Shown piece after piece: positions 1 through 8,673 of a stretch of DNA of 64,000 nucleotides. The first letter of the stretch is position 1; every line of letters starts with the position of its first letter. This DNA is from QHXW01 sp035297145. Lineage in GTDB: Bacteria; Acidobacteriota; Terriglobia; Bryobacterales; Bryobacteraceae. Location: the NCBI GenBank assembly GCA_035297145.1, contig DATGZN010000077.1:62001-126000 (forward strand), in the 5' to 3' direction. The notes under the pieces were generated by a model, which saw only the letters and a list, made by a program, of their open reading frames with translations, was not told the origin of the DNA and made no database searches. Made by a program: the position numbers and the translations under genes.

Positions 1-1699
1 CCGCCGGCGGAAACGGATGCCAGATCATCACGGCCAGTAGCAGCGCCAGCGTGCCCACTGAAGCCAGCCGCAACATGCGCCACCTGAGCCCCGCACTTCG
101 GCGCGCCAGCAGCGAAACGGCGATCAGCGCGGCCGTGATGCTGATTGCCAGCCAAACGGGCGGGCCAGGAATCCGCCAGTTGGGCTCCGAGTGCGCGTGC
201 CAGGCCGCCGCCGACTGCGAAGCCGCCAGCAGCCAACCCGCGATCTTCGCCGGCACGCTCCACCCCGTAAACACGGCGATGAAGCCAACAGGAACCGCCA
301 GTCCCAACAGGGGCACGATCACGGCGTTCGCTGACAGCCCAGAGAACGAAACGCGGTGGAAATATATGGCCATGGGCAGCGCCAGGCCGATCTGGATCAT
401 GGCCGACGTCAGCGTCAGCTCGTAGAAGAACAGCAGGACACGCGCGGGAACGGCGACGGCGATCAGGCAAAACCGTTCCGGTAAGCGCGTCCACAGACGC
501 AGGGTTTCGGCCAGCAGACGCAGTTCCACGCGAAACTGCGCCGCACGAGGCTCCATATGGAGGTCGCGATCCTTCTCGGCGAGACCACGGATGCCATAAG
601 TGAGCGGGCCCGACGTCCGCTGCAGCAGCGGGACGGCGAATGCCGCGATAAACGCCACCGCGCCAAAGGAAAGCTGGAAGCTGGCATCAAACATCTGCTC
701 GGGGTCGAGTACCAGGAACACGATGGCAATCGCCGCCAGCAGGTTCATGGCTCGGCCACGGCGGTAAAAGAAGCGCACGATCATGAAGAGCGTGAAGCCG
801 GAGGCGGAGCGGACCGCCGGCGCCTGAAAGCCCGTCACCAGCGCATAAATCCAGATTGCCAGCACGGTGACCAGGTTTGCCGTCGCGGGCGGAAACAGAA
901 AGAGCCGCAGTAGAAGGTACAGGAACGCCGCCAGGACAGCCACATGCGCGCCCGAAATCACGAGCGCGTGAAAAGTACCCGTAGAGCGAAATTGCTCGGT
1001 CCAGGCTTTGTCCAGGTTCGCCGTTTCGCCGATCAAGATCGCCTGCATCATGCCGGTCTCGTACTGGCTGCCCGAGTAGAGGCGCGCCAGTCGATCCACC
1101 GCAGCCGTGCGTAACCGGAAAATCGCACTTCTGAAGGCCGAGCCGCACTGGCCAGGCAGAATGTGGATAGGCTCCGCGGCGCGTGCAGATCCGGTCCAAT
1201 AGATTCCCTTGCGCGCGAGGTAATGCGCGTAGTCGAACGATCCGGGGTTATTGAAGTTGTGTGTGGACCGCACCTTCGCGTCCAGTTCGATACGCTGGCC
1301 ATAGCGCAGGACCGGCGGCTGCTCTCCTTCCTTAACGTACAAGGTCACTCGCACGCGCGCGCCCGGCTCGAGTTCCAACGTGAACTGGTCGCGATCGGGA
1401 GAGATGGCGGAAGGCTCGACCACGCAGCCCGTGAGGATCGAAATTTCTGAGGCGTCTGTATTCAACTCCGGCCGCGGCGGCAGCCGATGCGCCATCTCCA
1501 CCAAGGTGCCCCCGGCCAAGAGCGCCAACAGGGCGCAGACACCAGCCAGCACGCGGAGCCGCCGCCATAGGCAGACTAAAGTCAGGATGCCGAACGCCGC
1601 GATAAGTGCCGCCAGTTCGCGAGTTTCAAACGGAACGAGGCGCGACAACAGGATTCCGGCCGCGATCGCAACCAGGGGCAGAACGAGAGGATCTCGCAA
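1..1699 (-). CDS. comEC: ComEC/Rec2-type DNA uptake channel, C-terminus cut by window edge
   Basis: ComEC/Rec2 family: polytopic inner-membrane channel that passes single-stranded DNA into the cytoplasm during natural transformation. About 566 residues are visible. An N-terminal two-helix segment is followed by a DUF4131-type OB-like region (with VRSTHNFNNPGSFDYAHYLA, about residues 125-145), then the multi-helix Competence domain, with SGAHVAVLA and the family-typical SANAVIVPLLGLAVP segment. The metallo-beta-lactamase-like C-terminal domain of full-length ComEC, if present, lies beyond position 1. The reading frame has a stop shortly upstream of a TTG at 1699, which I take as the start; no strong ribosome site is visible, so the exact start is uncertain. 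A standalone metabolic role is unlikely given the order of the domains. Confidence 0.85.
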   Translation of the reverse strand, partial: MRDPLVLPLVAIAAGILLSRLVPFETRELAALIAAFGILTLVCLWRRLRVLAGVCALLALLAGGTLVEMAHRLPPRPELNTDASEISILTGCVVEPSAISPDRDQFTLELEPGARVRVTLYVKEGEQPPVLRYGQRIELDAKVRSTHNFNNPGSFDYAHYLARKGIYWTGSARAAEPIHILPGQCGSAFRSAIFRLRTAAVDRLARLYSGSQYETGMMQAILIGETANLDKAWTEQFRSTGTFHALVISGAHVAVLAAFLYLLLRLFLFPPATANLVTVLAIWIYALVTGFQAPAVRSASGFTLFMIVRFFYRRGRAMNLLAAIAIVFLVLDPEQMFDASFQLSFGAVAFIAAFAVPLLQRTSGPLTYGIRGLAEKDRDLHMEPRAAQFRVELRLLAETLRLWTRLPERFCLIAVAVPARVLLFFYELTLTSAMIQIGLALPMAIYFHRVSFSGLSANAVIVPLLGLAVPVGFIAVFTGWSVPAKIAGWLLAASQSAAAWHAHSEPNWRIPGPPVWLAISITAALIAVSLLARRSAGLRWRMLRLASVGTLALLLAVMIWHPFPPA

Positions 1700-1757
1700 G
1701 AAAGAGAGTGGTCATGCGATGGCATCTCTCTCGAAAAGCGGCGCTTAGAGGGGATTC

Positions 1758-2234
1758 TTACGGTTTCCCGCCCGACTGCTGCGTCCGCCCATGCTCCTGC
1801 GACGCGGCGATAATCTCATCGGCCACCGCATGCGGAGCGTCGATATTATTCAACGTCAGCCGGCTGGCCTCGCCTGAGGTCTCGATAGAAATATTACCCA
1901 CTCCCAGCATGCGCTGCCCGAGTGACTGATCCACTCGCACATCCTGTACTTTGGAAAGCTGAATGTTGCGGGTCGTTTTTGAGAGCAGGCCGAGATCGTA
2001 GCGTAGCTTGTCGCCGCTAATCGTGACCTTTACGGCCTGCCGGCGGATCTGGCGGCGAATCGGAACCAGCAGCAAGATCAATGCGATCGCGGGCACCCAC
2101 GGCGGGTATTTGACAGGGTCCTGGCGATAGAGGTAATTCGCATACGCTGCAGCCGTGGCAATGATCACAATGATCGCCAGGACATAGAGCACCTTGATCT
2201 GTTTCATGCTGGGACGGATCACTCGATCGGCCAT
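1758..2234 (-). CDS. PH-domain (bPH2/DUF304-like) membrane protein
   Basis: 158-residue protein with two N-terminal membrane helices (about residues 10-28 and 45-62) followed by a soluble domain resembling the bacterial pleckstrin-homology (bPH2, formerly DUF304/YdbS-like) fold, with the pattern DLGLLSKTTRNIQLSKVQDV and a later LTLNNI. Members of this family are membrane-anchored and mostly of unknown role. The ATG at 2234 is preferred over the in-frame codon at 2270 because a GGGGAG ribosome site sits just upstream of it. A perfect -10 hexamer (TATAAT on the minus strand, 2273-2278) lies about 38 nt upstream of the start. The gene is followed closely by comEC on the same strand. Confidence 0.7.
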   Translation of the reverse strand: MADRVIRPSMKQIKVLYVLAIIVIIATAAAYANYLYRQDPVKYPPWVPAIALILLLVPIRRQIRRQAVKVTISGDKLRYDLGLLSKTTRNIQLSKVQDVRVDQSLGQRMLGVGNISIETSGEASRLTLNNIDAPHAVADEIIAASQEHGRTQQSGGKP

Positions 2235-2272
2235 CGCTTCACTCCCCGGCTGTGCATTCCGCCGTGGCACCT

Positions 2273-2278
2273 ATTATA
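2273..2278 (-). promoter_or_regulatory. -10 element upstream of the PH-domain gene
   Basis: TATAAT read on the minus strand. No good -35 hexamer was found at 16-18 bp. The spacing would give a leader of about 30 nt to the ATG at 2234. Confidence 0.4.
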
Positions 2279-2386
2279 GCGATGCGGTCAGGAGTGCTTG
2301 CGGTCCGGCAGCGGGCAGAACGCGCCCCTCCGAGAATCCTTCGGCTGGAGGAAGCCGCGGGGCTCCGGCCAATCCCGCGCTACGGC

Positions 2387-5028
2387 TTATTCATACCTCA
2401 GGGCCCTCATCGGGTCTACGCGGGAGGCGCGGCGGGCGGGGATGTAGGCGGCCAGCAGGGTGACGGCTAGCAGCAGAGGCGCCACGACGCCGTACATGGC
2501 CCAATCAATTTCAGTGTCGGAGAAAATGACGTTCATGGCGCGTTCGGCGGCGTAGCCGACGACGAGGCCGACTGCGATTCCAATGAAGGCCAGACGGAGA
2601 CCCTGGCGCATGACCATGCGGAGCACGCTGCTGCGCTGCGCGCCGATAGCCATGCGGATACCGATTTCGCGGGTTTGCCGGCCGGCGGTATAGGAGACCA
2701 GACCGTAGAGACCCACGAGCGCGAGGATCAAACCGACCAGACCCATTGCGCCAATGGTTTGGATAATCATGTTGGGATTGGAAATGGCGCGAGTTCGGTA
2801 GAGATCCTCCATGGTGCGTACGTCAAAGATGGGCTGGTTGGCATCGAGCGAACGGACGACTTCGCGCAGTGGGGTCACCAAAGAGGCCGGATCACCGTAA
2901 GATTCGGCCAGGAGCGTGATCCGTTCACGGGGATGTTGGGCGAGGGGCAGATAGAGAAAATCGGTAGGTGGTTCGGCGAACCACAAGTACTTGGTCGTTT
3001 TTGCAACACCGACGATCTCGAACCAAGGGCCCTTGGCATCATCCAGGCGAATGCGCCTGCCGATGGGATTTTTGTTCGGCCAGTAGTGCTGGGCTAGCTC
3101 CTCATTGACGATGGCGACGTGGGGAGCGCTGGCGGTGTCGGTCGCGCGGAAGGCACGGCCGCGAACGACCGGGATGCGCATGGTGTCGAAATAATTCTCG
3201 TTAATCGTACTGGACATTACGTCGACACTCTCTTTGCCCTTGGGGAACTGATAGCCTTCGGGGATGATGGTGGCGCCGTCCTGGCCAGTGCCCATGGGAA
3301 CGACATTGGCGAGCGCAACAGACTTGACGCCGGCGGCGGAACGAGCGCGCTCGGCTAACTGCTTGAAGAACTGCTGCGACTGAGCCTCGTTATAGCGGAC
3401 CAGGCCAGGCTGGAAGCTCATCATCAGCAGGTGGTCGGTACGATAACCGGGACCGCCGCTGAGAGCGACACGGAAACTGTGATAGAGGATTGTCGCAACC
3501 AGCAGCAAAACCATGGAAAGAGTCACTTGAGCGGTTACCAAGAGGTTGCGGCCGACGAGACGGCGACGACCGGGAGTATCGGCGCCAGCGGTTTTGAGCG
3601 CATCCACGAGGTTAGGGCGCGTGGTTTGCAGTGCGGGCGCCAGACCGAACAGGATGGCGCTAATGACAGAAGCGGCGAGAGCGACAAGCAGAACTCTGTA
3701 ATCGAGTTGCACAGCAATCTTGATGGGCAGATCCGAGGGGACTTCGATGCGGCCAGGAACAAAACACCGGCGTAGGCGACAGCGATGCCTAACGCGCCAC
3801 CGGCCACGGCGATGAGCAGGCTTTCGGTCAACAACTGTCGAATGAGACGCGGGCGGCCCGCTCCAATGGCGATGCGAAGGGCAATTTCCCTTGAGCGGAC
3901 ACGCGCACGGCTGAGCAATAGGCTGGCGACGTTGGCGCAGGCCACAAGCAGTACGGCCCCCGCCAGAGCGAGCAGCATTTCAGACAACTGGGAATCGATC
4001 GGGTCCTGGCGGAACCTTTCCTGCATCTCGGTGTTTACGGTCACGCCGATGTTGCGATTGGTGTCGGGATAGCTATGCTCGAGGCTTTTGGCGACGACCT
4101 GCAGCTCGGCGCGCGCCTGTTCGATGGTGACACCGGGTTTGAGACGGCCTTTGATGGTGAGATCGCGCTGGCTGCGTGACTCGAGCAGATGATCGTCGGG
4201 GCTGGTGCTGAAGCGCGGCGACATCATGAGGGGAATGTAGAGCGCCGGATGGATGTACAGATCGAGCCCGGTGAACTTTTCGGGCGCCACGCCGACCACG
4301 GTGAAGTCGATTCCACTCAGCCGGACCTTGCGGCCGATGATGGCTGGGTCGGCGGCAAGCTGCTGCTGCCAGAGCTCATGGCTCAAGATAACAACGGCAT
4401 CACGACCGGGCACCTGATCTTCCTGCGGAAGGAAGCCGCGCCCGAGTTCCGGCTCTACGCCCAGGACTTGGAAGAAATTGCCGGTGACGCGCAGGCCGTA
4501 CTTCATTTGGGGAAGGGTGTCGGGCCGCGGGCTCATGCCGAGAGTTATCTCGGTATACGCAACTAAGCCGGCGAAACTCCGGCTGTGATCGTGAAGGTCG
4601 AGGTAATCGCGATAGGAGACACCGGTGGCGCCATTCAGAGTGCTGGAATGTACCGTGACTACATCGCCGGAATGTGGGACCGGGAGCGGCCGCAGCAGCA
4701 TGGCATCGGCGAGGCTGAAGATTGCGGAGTTGATGCCGATGCCGATGGCGAGGGAGGAAACGGCAATGATCGTGAAGCCAGGATTCTTCGCCAGCATGCG
4801 GCTGCCGTGGCGGAGATCCTGCCAGAGGCGCTCGAGCCAAACCCAGCCCCACACGGCGCGCGTGTCTTCCTTGATGTTGAGGACGGGACGGCCGAACTTG
4901 CGTTCCGCCGCCTGGCGGGCTTGGTCGGGCGGCATGCCGGCGGCGATATTGTCCTGTGTCTCGCGCTCGATATAGTCGCGGATCTCGTCGTCGAGTTCGT
5001 GCTCAGCGTGGTCGCGTCCGAAAATCAT
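2387..5028 (-). pseudogene. ADOP-type duplicated ABC permease, interrupted by a one-base frameshift
   Basis: MacB/FtsX-like permease of the acidobacterial ADOP class (duplicated permease with an N-terminal PadR-linked helical region). The N-terminal soluble helix (ELDDEIRDYIERE, AERKFG) is followed by TM1 (IIAVSSLAIGIGINSAIFSL), a periplasmic MacB-type core, FtsX helices, then a second periplasmic half and a second FtsX domain ending ARRASRVDPMRALRYE. Frame one runs from 5028 to about 3760 and then becomes nonsense; the second frame resumes with IEVPSDLPIKIAVQLD and runs to 2387. Restoring one T in the TTTT run (minus strand, 3761-3764) joins them as an 880-residue protein, a usual ADOP length. 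The ATG overlaps the padR stop as ATGA, so the two are translationally coupled. No cognate ATPase gene is adjacent. Confidence 0.8.
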
Positions 5029-5387
5029 GATGAGGCCTCCTCTTCCGCCGGACGCATGATGCGTCCGATGGCCTGCGTCAGACGGTCCCACTTGGAGTTT
5101 TCGGCGGTCAGGTGCCTTCGGCCTTTGGCGGTCAGGTTATAGTACTTGGCTCGGCGGTTGTTTTCAGAAATGCCTGATTTGGCCGATATGAGCCCTTGCT
5201 TCACCAGGCGATGCAGGGCAGGGTAGAGCGAGCCGTGCTCTATTTGCAGGACGTCCTCGGAGCCGCGCTCGATGGTGTGCGCGATGGCGTGGCCATGCGC
5301 GGGACCGAATAAAAGAGTGCGGAGAATCAGCATGTCGAGGGTGCCTTGCAAGAGCTCGACCTTGCCGTTGGGCATTTGGGTAGACAT
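5025..5387 (-). CDS. PadR-family transcriptional repressor
   Basis: 120-residue PadR regulator: winged-helix core with LLQGTLDMLILRTL (residues 12-25), HGHAIAHTIE, the PadR signature IEHGSLYPALHRLVKQGLI (residues 49-67) and a wing ending RAKYYNLTAKGRRHL. Such proteins repress promoters that carry ATGT/ACAT-type dyads, often their own. It heads an operon with the ADOP permease, which starts inside its stop codon. Its promoter has a dyad operator overlapping the -35 and the start codon, consistent with autoregulation. The small C-terminal dimerisation helix of PadR subfamily s1 proteins appears reduced. The effector is unknown. Confidence 0.92.
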   Translation of the reverse strand: MSTQMPNGKVELLQGTLDMLILRTLLFGPAHGHAIAHTIERGSEDVLQIEHGSLYPALHRLVKQGLISAKSGISENNRRAKYYNLTAKGRRHLTAENSKWDRLTQAIGRIMRPAEEEASS

Positions 5388-5425
5388 TCTAGCTGAAGGA
5401 TAAACCGGCTTGGGTAGAATGTCAA
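5381..5425. promoter_or_regulatory. Predicted PadR operator (two inverted half-sites around the padR promoter)
   Basis: TAGACATTCTA (5381-5391) and TAGAATGTCAA (5415-5425) are inverted copies of one another; the 9-bp arms GACATTCTA and TAGAATGTC match perfectly. One arm covers the -35 and the other covers the start codon of padR. The arms lie about three helical turns apart. PadR binding is inference from position and from the family's ACAT/ATGT operators. Confidence 0.55.
5397..5425 (-). promoter_or_regulatory. padR promoter, predicted leaderless
   Basis: On the minus strand, -35 TTGACA (5420-5425), 17-bp spacer, -10 TATCCT (5397-5402). Only 9 nt separate the -10 from the ATG at 5387, so transcription should begin within 2-3 nt of the start codon. 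Confidence 0.7.
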
Positions 5426-5456
5426 GGGGTGCTCAATCTTGAAGGGCTACCCTTGG

Positions 5457-6341
5457 CTATATTTTTACACCAGCGAAGATACCAATGATGATCACGACAT
5501 CCGCGCCCGCATGAAATAGGGCTGAGCCCCAAAGCGCGCCGGTTTTTTGCATGATATAGCCCCAAATCAGCGCAAACACCAGGGTAATCGCCATGAAGGT
5601 GAGAACATCCGCGGTATAGGTGACGCCCGCGTGGCCGATCGTGAACACGAGTGCAGTCACAATGTTGGCGAGGTGAGGGCCGACCAGCGGCTCAAATTTC
5701 TTCAGAAACAACCCCCGGACCATCAGCTCTTCAAAGAACCCGTTGGCCAGCACGAACATCAGCAGCCACGGAGCCCATCCGATAAGCCGGCTCATGCTGA
5801 CACCCATGTCGCGAGCTTCGAATGCCCCGAAGGCGGCCATGGCCGAGAATCCAGCAAAGCCGATGGTGAGACCGAGTTTGAGCCTTCCTTTTTGCAGGAA
5901 GACAGATGGCAGGCCGACTCCAAAAAGTCTGGTGAGCACGGTGACGGTAAGAATCAAGAGCACCGCGTCAAACACTTTACCCAGGGCCATAGCTGGGGGA
6001 CTTTTCGCATCCAGTCCAAGCCATTGGGCAGGGAACTTATCCAAGAGCCACATGAGAAGGAGCGCAATCGCAACCACGGCATATGAGAAAAAGGCGGGCC
6101 CATAACCGACGAACCGCCGGCTCTTGCGCAGAATAGCCGCAATCGCCGAATAAGTTATGGGGAGGCCGATAAACGTTGCGACTTGGAAAGGCTTACCACC
6201 GCCTTTGAAGGCGAAGAATGCCAACTCGAACAGAAGCAGGCCCGCAGCTAGCAACACAGTGAACGAAAGCAAACGCGAGGGCTTGACATCGACGCCAATG
6301 GCCTCAGGGGCCTCCGCGGGAACTTTTAGCTGCGGAAACAC
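5457..6341 (-). CDS. CPBP-family intramembrane glutamic endopeptidase
   Basis: 294-residue polytopic membrane protein of the CPBP/Rce1-like (formerly Abi, CAAX protease self-immunity) family. About eight hydrophobic segments are visible. The three active-site motifs are present: EELMVRG (about residue 206), FTIGHAG (about residue 236) and LFHAGAD near the C-terminus. Relatives cleave prenylated or membrane substrates, or give bacteriocin immunity; the substrate here is unknown. The first usable in-frame start is GTG at 6341; an in-frame TAG lies shortly upstream. The gene sits behind a duplicated padR promoter and a short leader reading frame, so it probably belongs to the PadR regulon with the neighbouring permease. 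Confidence 0.85.
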   Translation of the reverse strand: MFPQLKVPAEAPEAIGVDVKPSRLLSFTVLLAAGLLLFELAFFAFKGGGKPFQVATFIGLPITYSAIAAILRKSRRFVGYGPAFFSYAVVAIALLLMWLLDKFPAQWLGLDAKSPPAMALGKVFDAVLLILTVTVLTRLFGVGLPSVFLQKGRLKLGLTIGFAGFSAMAAFGAFEARDMGVSMSRLIGWAPWLLMFVLANGFFEELMVRGLFLKKFEPLVGPHLANIVTALVFTIGHAGVTYTADVLTFMAITLVFALIWGYIMQKTGALWGSALFHAGADVVIIIGIFAGVKI

Positions 6342-6379
6342 TGAACCCCGGACCTGCTGTTGGGCATTTGGGTAGACAT
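6326..6379 (-). other. 17-codon leader reading frame made from a duplicated padR 5' end
   Basis: Begins ATG at 6379 with MSTQMPN, identical to the first seven PadR residues, then diverges and stops with TAA at 6326-6328. The last codons overlap the GTG start of the CPBP gene at 6341 in another frame. It may be a translated leader that affects translation of the protease gene, or only a relic of the duplication. Confidence 0.5.
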
Positions 6380-6441
6380 TCTAGTTGAAGGATAAACCGG
6401 CTTGGGTAGAGTGTCAATGGGTGTCCGATTTTGGAGGGGAT
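6355..6441. repeat. Promoter duplication, copy 2 (upstream of the CPBP protease gene)
   Basis: Diverged copy of 5363-5449. Retains -35 TTGACA (6412-6417, minus strand), 17-bp spacer, -10 TATCCT (6389-6394), the half-site TAGACATTCTA (6373-6383) unchanged and the second half-site with one change (TAGAGTGTCAA, 6407-6417). Confidence 0.85.
6389..6417 (-). promoter_or_regulatory. Promoter of the CPBP protease gene (padR-promoter copy)
   Basis: TTGACA, 17-bp spacer, TATCCT on the minus strand. The predicted transcript start, near 6382, leaves a leader of about 40 nt to the GTG at 6341. Confidence 0.6.
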
Positions 6442-6527
6442 GGTCTCAAAAACGGACACTCTGGCACGAAGAGAACGGTGAAAACATAACTGATTTCCGC
6501 GGCCAGCGAAGTGCAAGTAGTGCGCAC

Positions 6528-6923
6528 ATGCGAAAACTAATTCTTCCCGTGGCAACGTTTTTCTTCTTGGCGGCCTTCGCGATGGCCGATGTTTCCGGCA
6601 AGTGGAGCGGGTCCGCCGAGCTACAGACGCCCGACGGCACCCAGACGATTCCGATTACGGCGGAGTTCAAGCAGCAGGACAAGTCGGTCAGTGGTACGAC
6701 CGGGAAGGAGGGAGAGGAGCAATATCCCATCGAGAAGGGGCAGATCGATGGCAGCAAGCTCATTTTTGAATTCACGGCTCCCGAAGGCGATGAGGATTCC
6801 GGAAAGCGGACCTACAACCTGCGGCTGAATGTCATCAGCGAGAGCCAATTGCAAGGCGAGTTTGACTTTCTTGCGAATGGGACGAAGGTTACAGGCATGG
6901 TGAAGTTGGCGCGGGCCAAGTGA
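6528..6923 (+). CDS. Small secreted protein of unknown function
   Basis: 131 residues with a clear Sec signal peptide (MRKLILPVATFFFLAAFAMA, cleavage about residue 20) and a beta-rich mature part with repeated VSGKWSG / VSGTTGKEGEE / LQGEFDF / VTGMVKLA strands. The alternation resembles small lipocalin-like or DUF-type barrel proteins often found in Acidobacteria, but I cannot name the family. The ATG at 6528 is preferred over upstream in-frame codons because it begins exactly at the signal peptide. It is divergent from the CPBP gene and convergent with the ABC exporter (7 nt apart). Confidence 0.65.
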   Translation: MRKLILPVATFFFLAAFAMADVSGKWSGSAELQTPDGTQTIPITAEFKQQDKSVSGTTGKEGEEQYPIEKGQIDGSKLIFEFTAPEGDEDSGKRTYNLRLNVISESQLQGEFDFLANGTKVTGMVKLARAK

Positions 6924-6929
6924 GATCGG

Positions 6930-8669
6930 CTAAATGGCTTCCAGTTCTTCTTCGAGCATCTGCTTTTGCGAGAGGTCGGCGTAGTAGCCGCCGGTCGAGA
7001 CCAACTGCGCGTGGGTGCCCTGCTCGACTACGCGACCTTTCTCCAGGACTACGATGGAGTCCGCCTGGCGCACGGTGGAGACGCGATGCGAGATGAGGAT
7101 GACCGTCCGGCCATGCATGACTTCGGAAAGGCCGCTCAGAATGCGCTCTTCGGTGAGAGTATCGACGCTCGAAAGCGCGTCATCGAGAATGAGGATGCGC
7201 GGGTCGCGGAGGAGCGCGCGGGCAATGGCGGTGCGCTGTTTCTGGCCTCCGGAGAGGGTGATGCCGCGCTCGCCTACCATGGTCTCGTAGCCGTTAGGGA
7301 ACGATTCGATGTCACCTGCCAGGCCGGCGAGCTCGGCGGCGCGGCGGATATCATTTGGGGTCGCATGCTCCACGCCAAAGGCGATATTCTCCGCAAGCGT
7401 GGCGCTGAACAAAAATGTCTCCTGCGGTACGAAGCCGATGTGGCGGCGCAACTCAGCGGGATCCAGATCGCGCAAATTGACGCCGTCCAGGTAAACGGCG
7501 CCCGCGGTCGGGTCCATCAGACGGGGAACCAGGCTCACGAGCGTGCTCTTGCCGCTTCCTGTGTGGCCCACCACCGCGAGTGTGGCGCCGGCGGGAATCA
7601 GCAAATCGACGTGATTGAGGGCGCGTCCGCTGGGATATTCCAGGGTGACACCGCGAAACTCGATTTCGCCGCGCGTGCGGGGCATCGGCACAGGCGACAA
7701 GGGAGCGGCGATGGTCGCCTTTTCGTGCATGATCTGGTTGATGCGGCTCATGGATGCCGTGCCGCGTTGCATCAGGTTCACCACCCAGCCGAGGGCGATC
7801 ATGGGCCAAACCAGCATGCCCATGTAGGTGTTGAACATGACGAAGCCGCCCATAGATATGCGATGTTGCAGGACCTGGGATCCACCCTCCCAGAGCACCA
7901 TTAAAAAGGTGACACCGATCAGGCCTTCGAGCAGCGGCTGGAACAGGCCCGATATGCGGACCAAACGAAGGTTCTGGCTAATGTAGTCCTGGTTGAGTTT
8001 CTCGAAGCGGCGGAGTTCCGCGGCCTCCTGTACAAAAGCGCGGACCATGCGCACGCCCGATAGGTTCTCCTGCACGCGGCTGCTGATGTCGGAGAACATC
8101 GCCTGGATGGCCTCAAAACGCTCGTGAATGGCGCGGCCGAACAGCATAACGGCGACACTCACCAGGGGCGCCGGAAGAACCGCCAGCAGCATCAACCGCC
8201 AGTCCTTGAAGGCCATGACGGAAATAGCGAGCACAAAGGTCAGGCTGGTTTCAGCCCAATACATGATTCCGGGGCCCAGCATCATGCGGACGGCGTTCAG
8301 ATCGTTGGTGGCGCGCGCCATGATATCGCCGGTACGCTGGCGCGCATAGAAATCCGGTGAGAGCGATACCAGGTGCGCGAACAGGTCGTTGCGCAAGTCG
8401 TATTCGATGTCGCGCGAGATGCCGATGAGAATGACGCGCATCCAGAATTGAAAAAGGCCACGCACCGCCGCGAGCGCAACCAACAGAAGCGCGAAACGAA
8501 GAATCACCAGGAATGGCCGCCGGGCGGTGAGCGCATCCACGGCGAAGCCAATCACCAGCGGGACGGCCGCGTGGGCCAGATCTTTTAAGATGAGCGATCC
8601 GATCCCGAGCCACAAACCGCGGCGGTAGCGCCGCATGTAGGGCCACAGGGTTAGGAATGATTCGCGCAT
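6930..8669 (-). CDS. MdlA/BmrC-type ABC half-exporter with a degenerate catalytic site
   Basis: 579-residue fused TMD-NBD exporter. Six-helix ABC transmembrane domain about 15-305; NBD about 335-570 with Walker A GHTGSGKST (368-376), Q-loop FVPQE, signature LSGGQ (472-476), Walker B LILDD and H-loop SHRVST. The residue after the Walker B Asp is Asp497, not the usual catalytic Glu, as in the MdlA/YheI(BmrC) half of heterodimeric multidrug exporters. These normally pair with a second half encoded next door (MdlB/BmrD); none is in this window. It lies 4 nt downstream of the YdcF gene and probably shares its transcript. The substrate is unknown. Confidence 0.9.
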   Translation of the reverse strand: MRESFLTLWPYMRRYRRGLWLGIGSLILKDLAHAAVPLVIGFAVDALTARRPFLVILRFALLLVALAAVRGLFQFWMRVILIGISRDIEYDLRNDLFAHLVSLSPDFYARQRTGDIMARATNDLNAVRMMLGPGIMYWAETSLTFVLAISVMAFKDWRLMLLAVLPAPLVSVAVMLFGRAIHERFEAIQAMFSDISSRVQENLSGVRMVRAFVQEAAELRRFEKLNQDYISQNLRLVRISGLFQPLLEGLIGVTFLMVLWEGGSQVLQHRISMGGFVMFNTYMGMLVWPMIALGWVVNLMQRGTASMSRINQIMHEKATIAAPLSPVPMPRTRGEIEFRGVTLEYPSGRALNHVDLLIPAGATLAVVGHTGSGKSTLVSLVPRLMDPTAGAVYLDGVNLRDLDPAELRRHIGFVPQETFLFSATLAENIAFGVEHATPNDIRRAAELAGLAGDIESFPNGYETMVGERGITLSGGQKQRTAIARALLRDPRILILDDALSSVDTLTEERILSGLSEVMHGRTVILISHRVSTVRQADSIVVLEKGRVVEQGTHAQLVSTGGYYADLSQKQMLEEELEAI

Positions 8670-8673
8670 CGGT

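Larger units (their letters stand above)
5363..5449. repeat. Promoter duplication, copy 1 (upstream of padR)
   Basis: Direct repeat with 6355-6441 (offset 992 bp). The core 5367-5429 differs from copy 2 at only a few positions, after which the match decays. It carries the padR promoter, its operator and the first seven padR codons. Confidence 0.85.
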
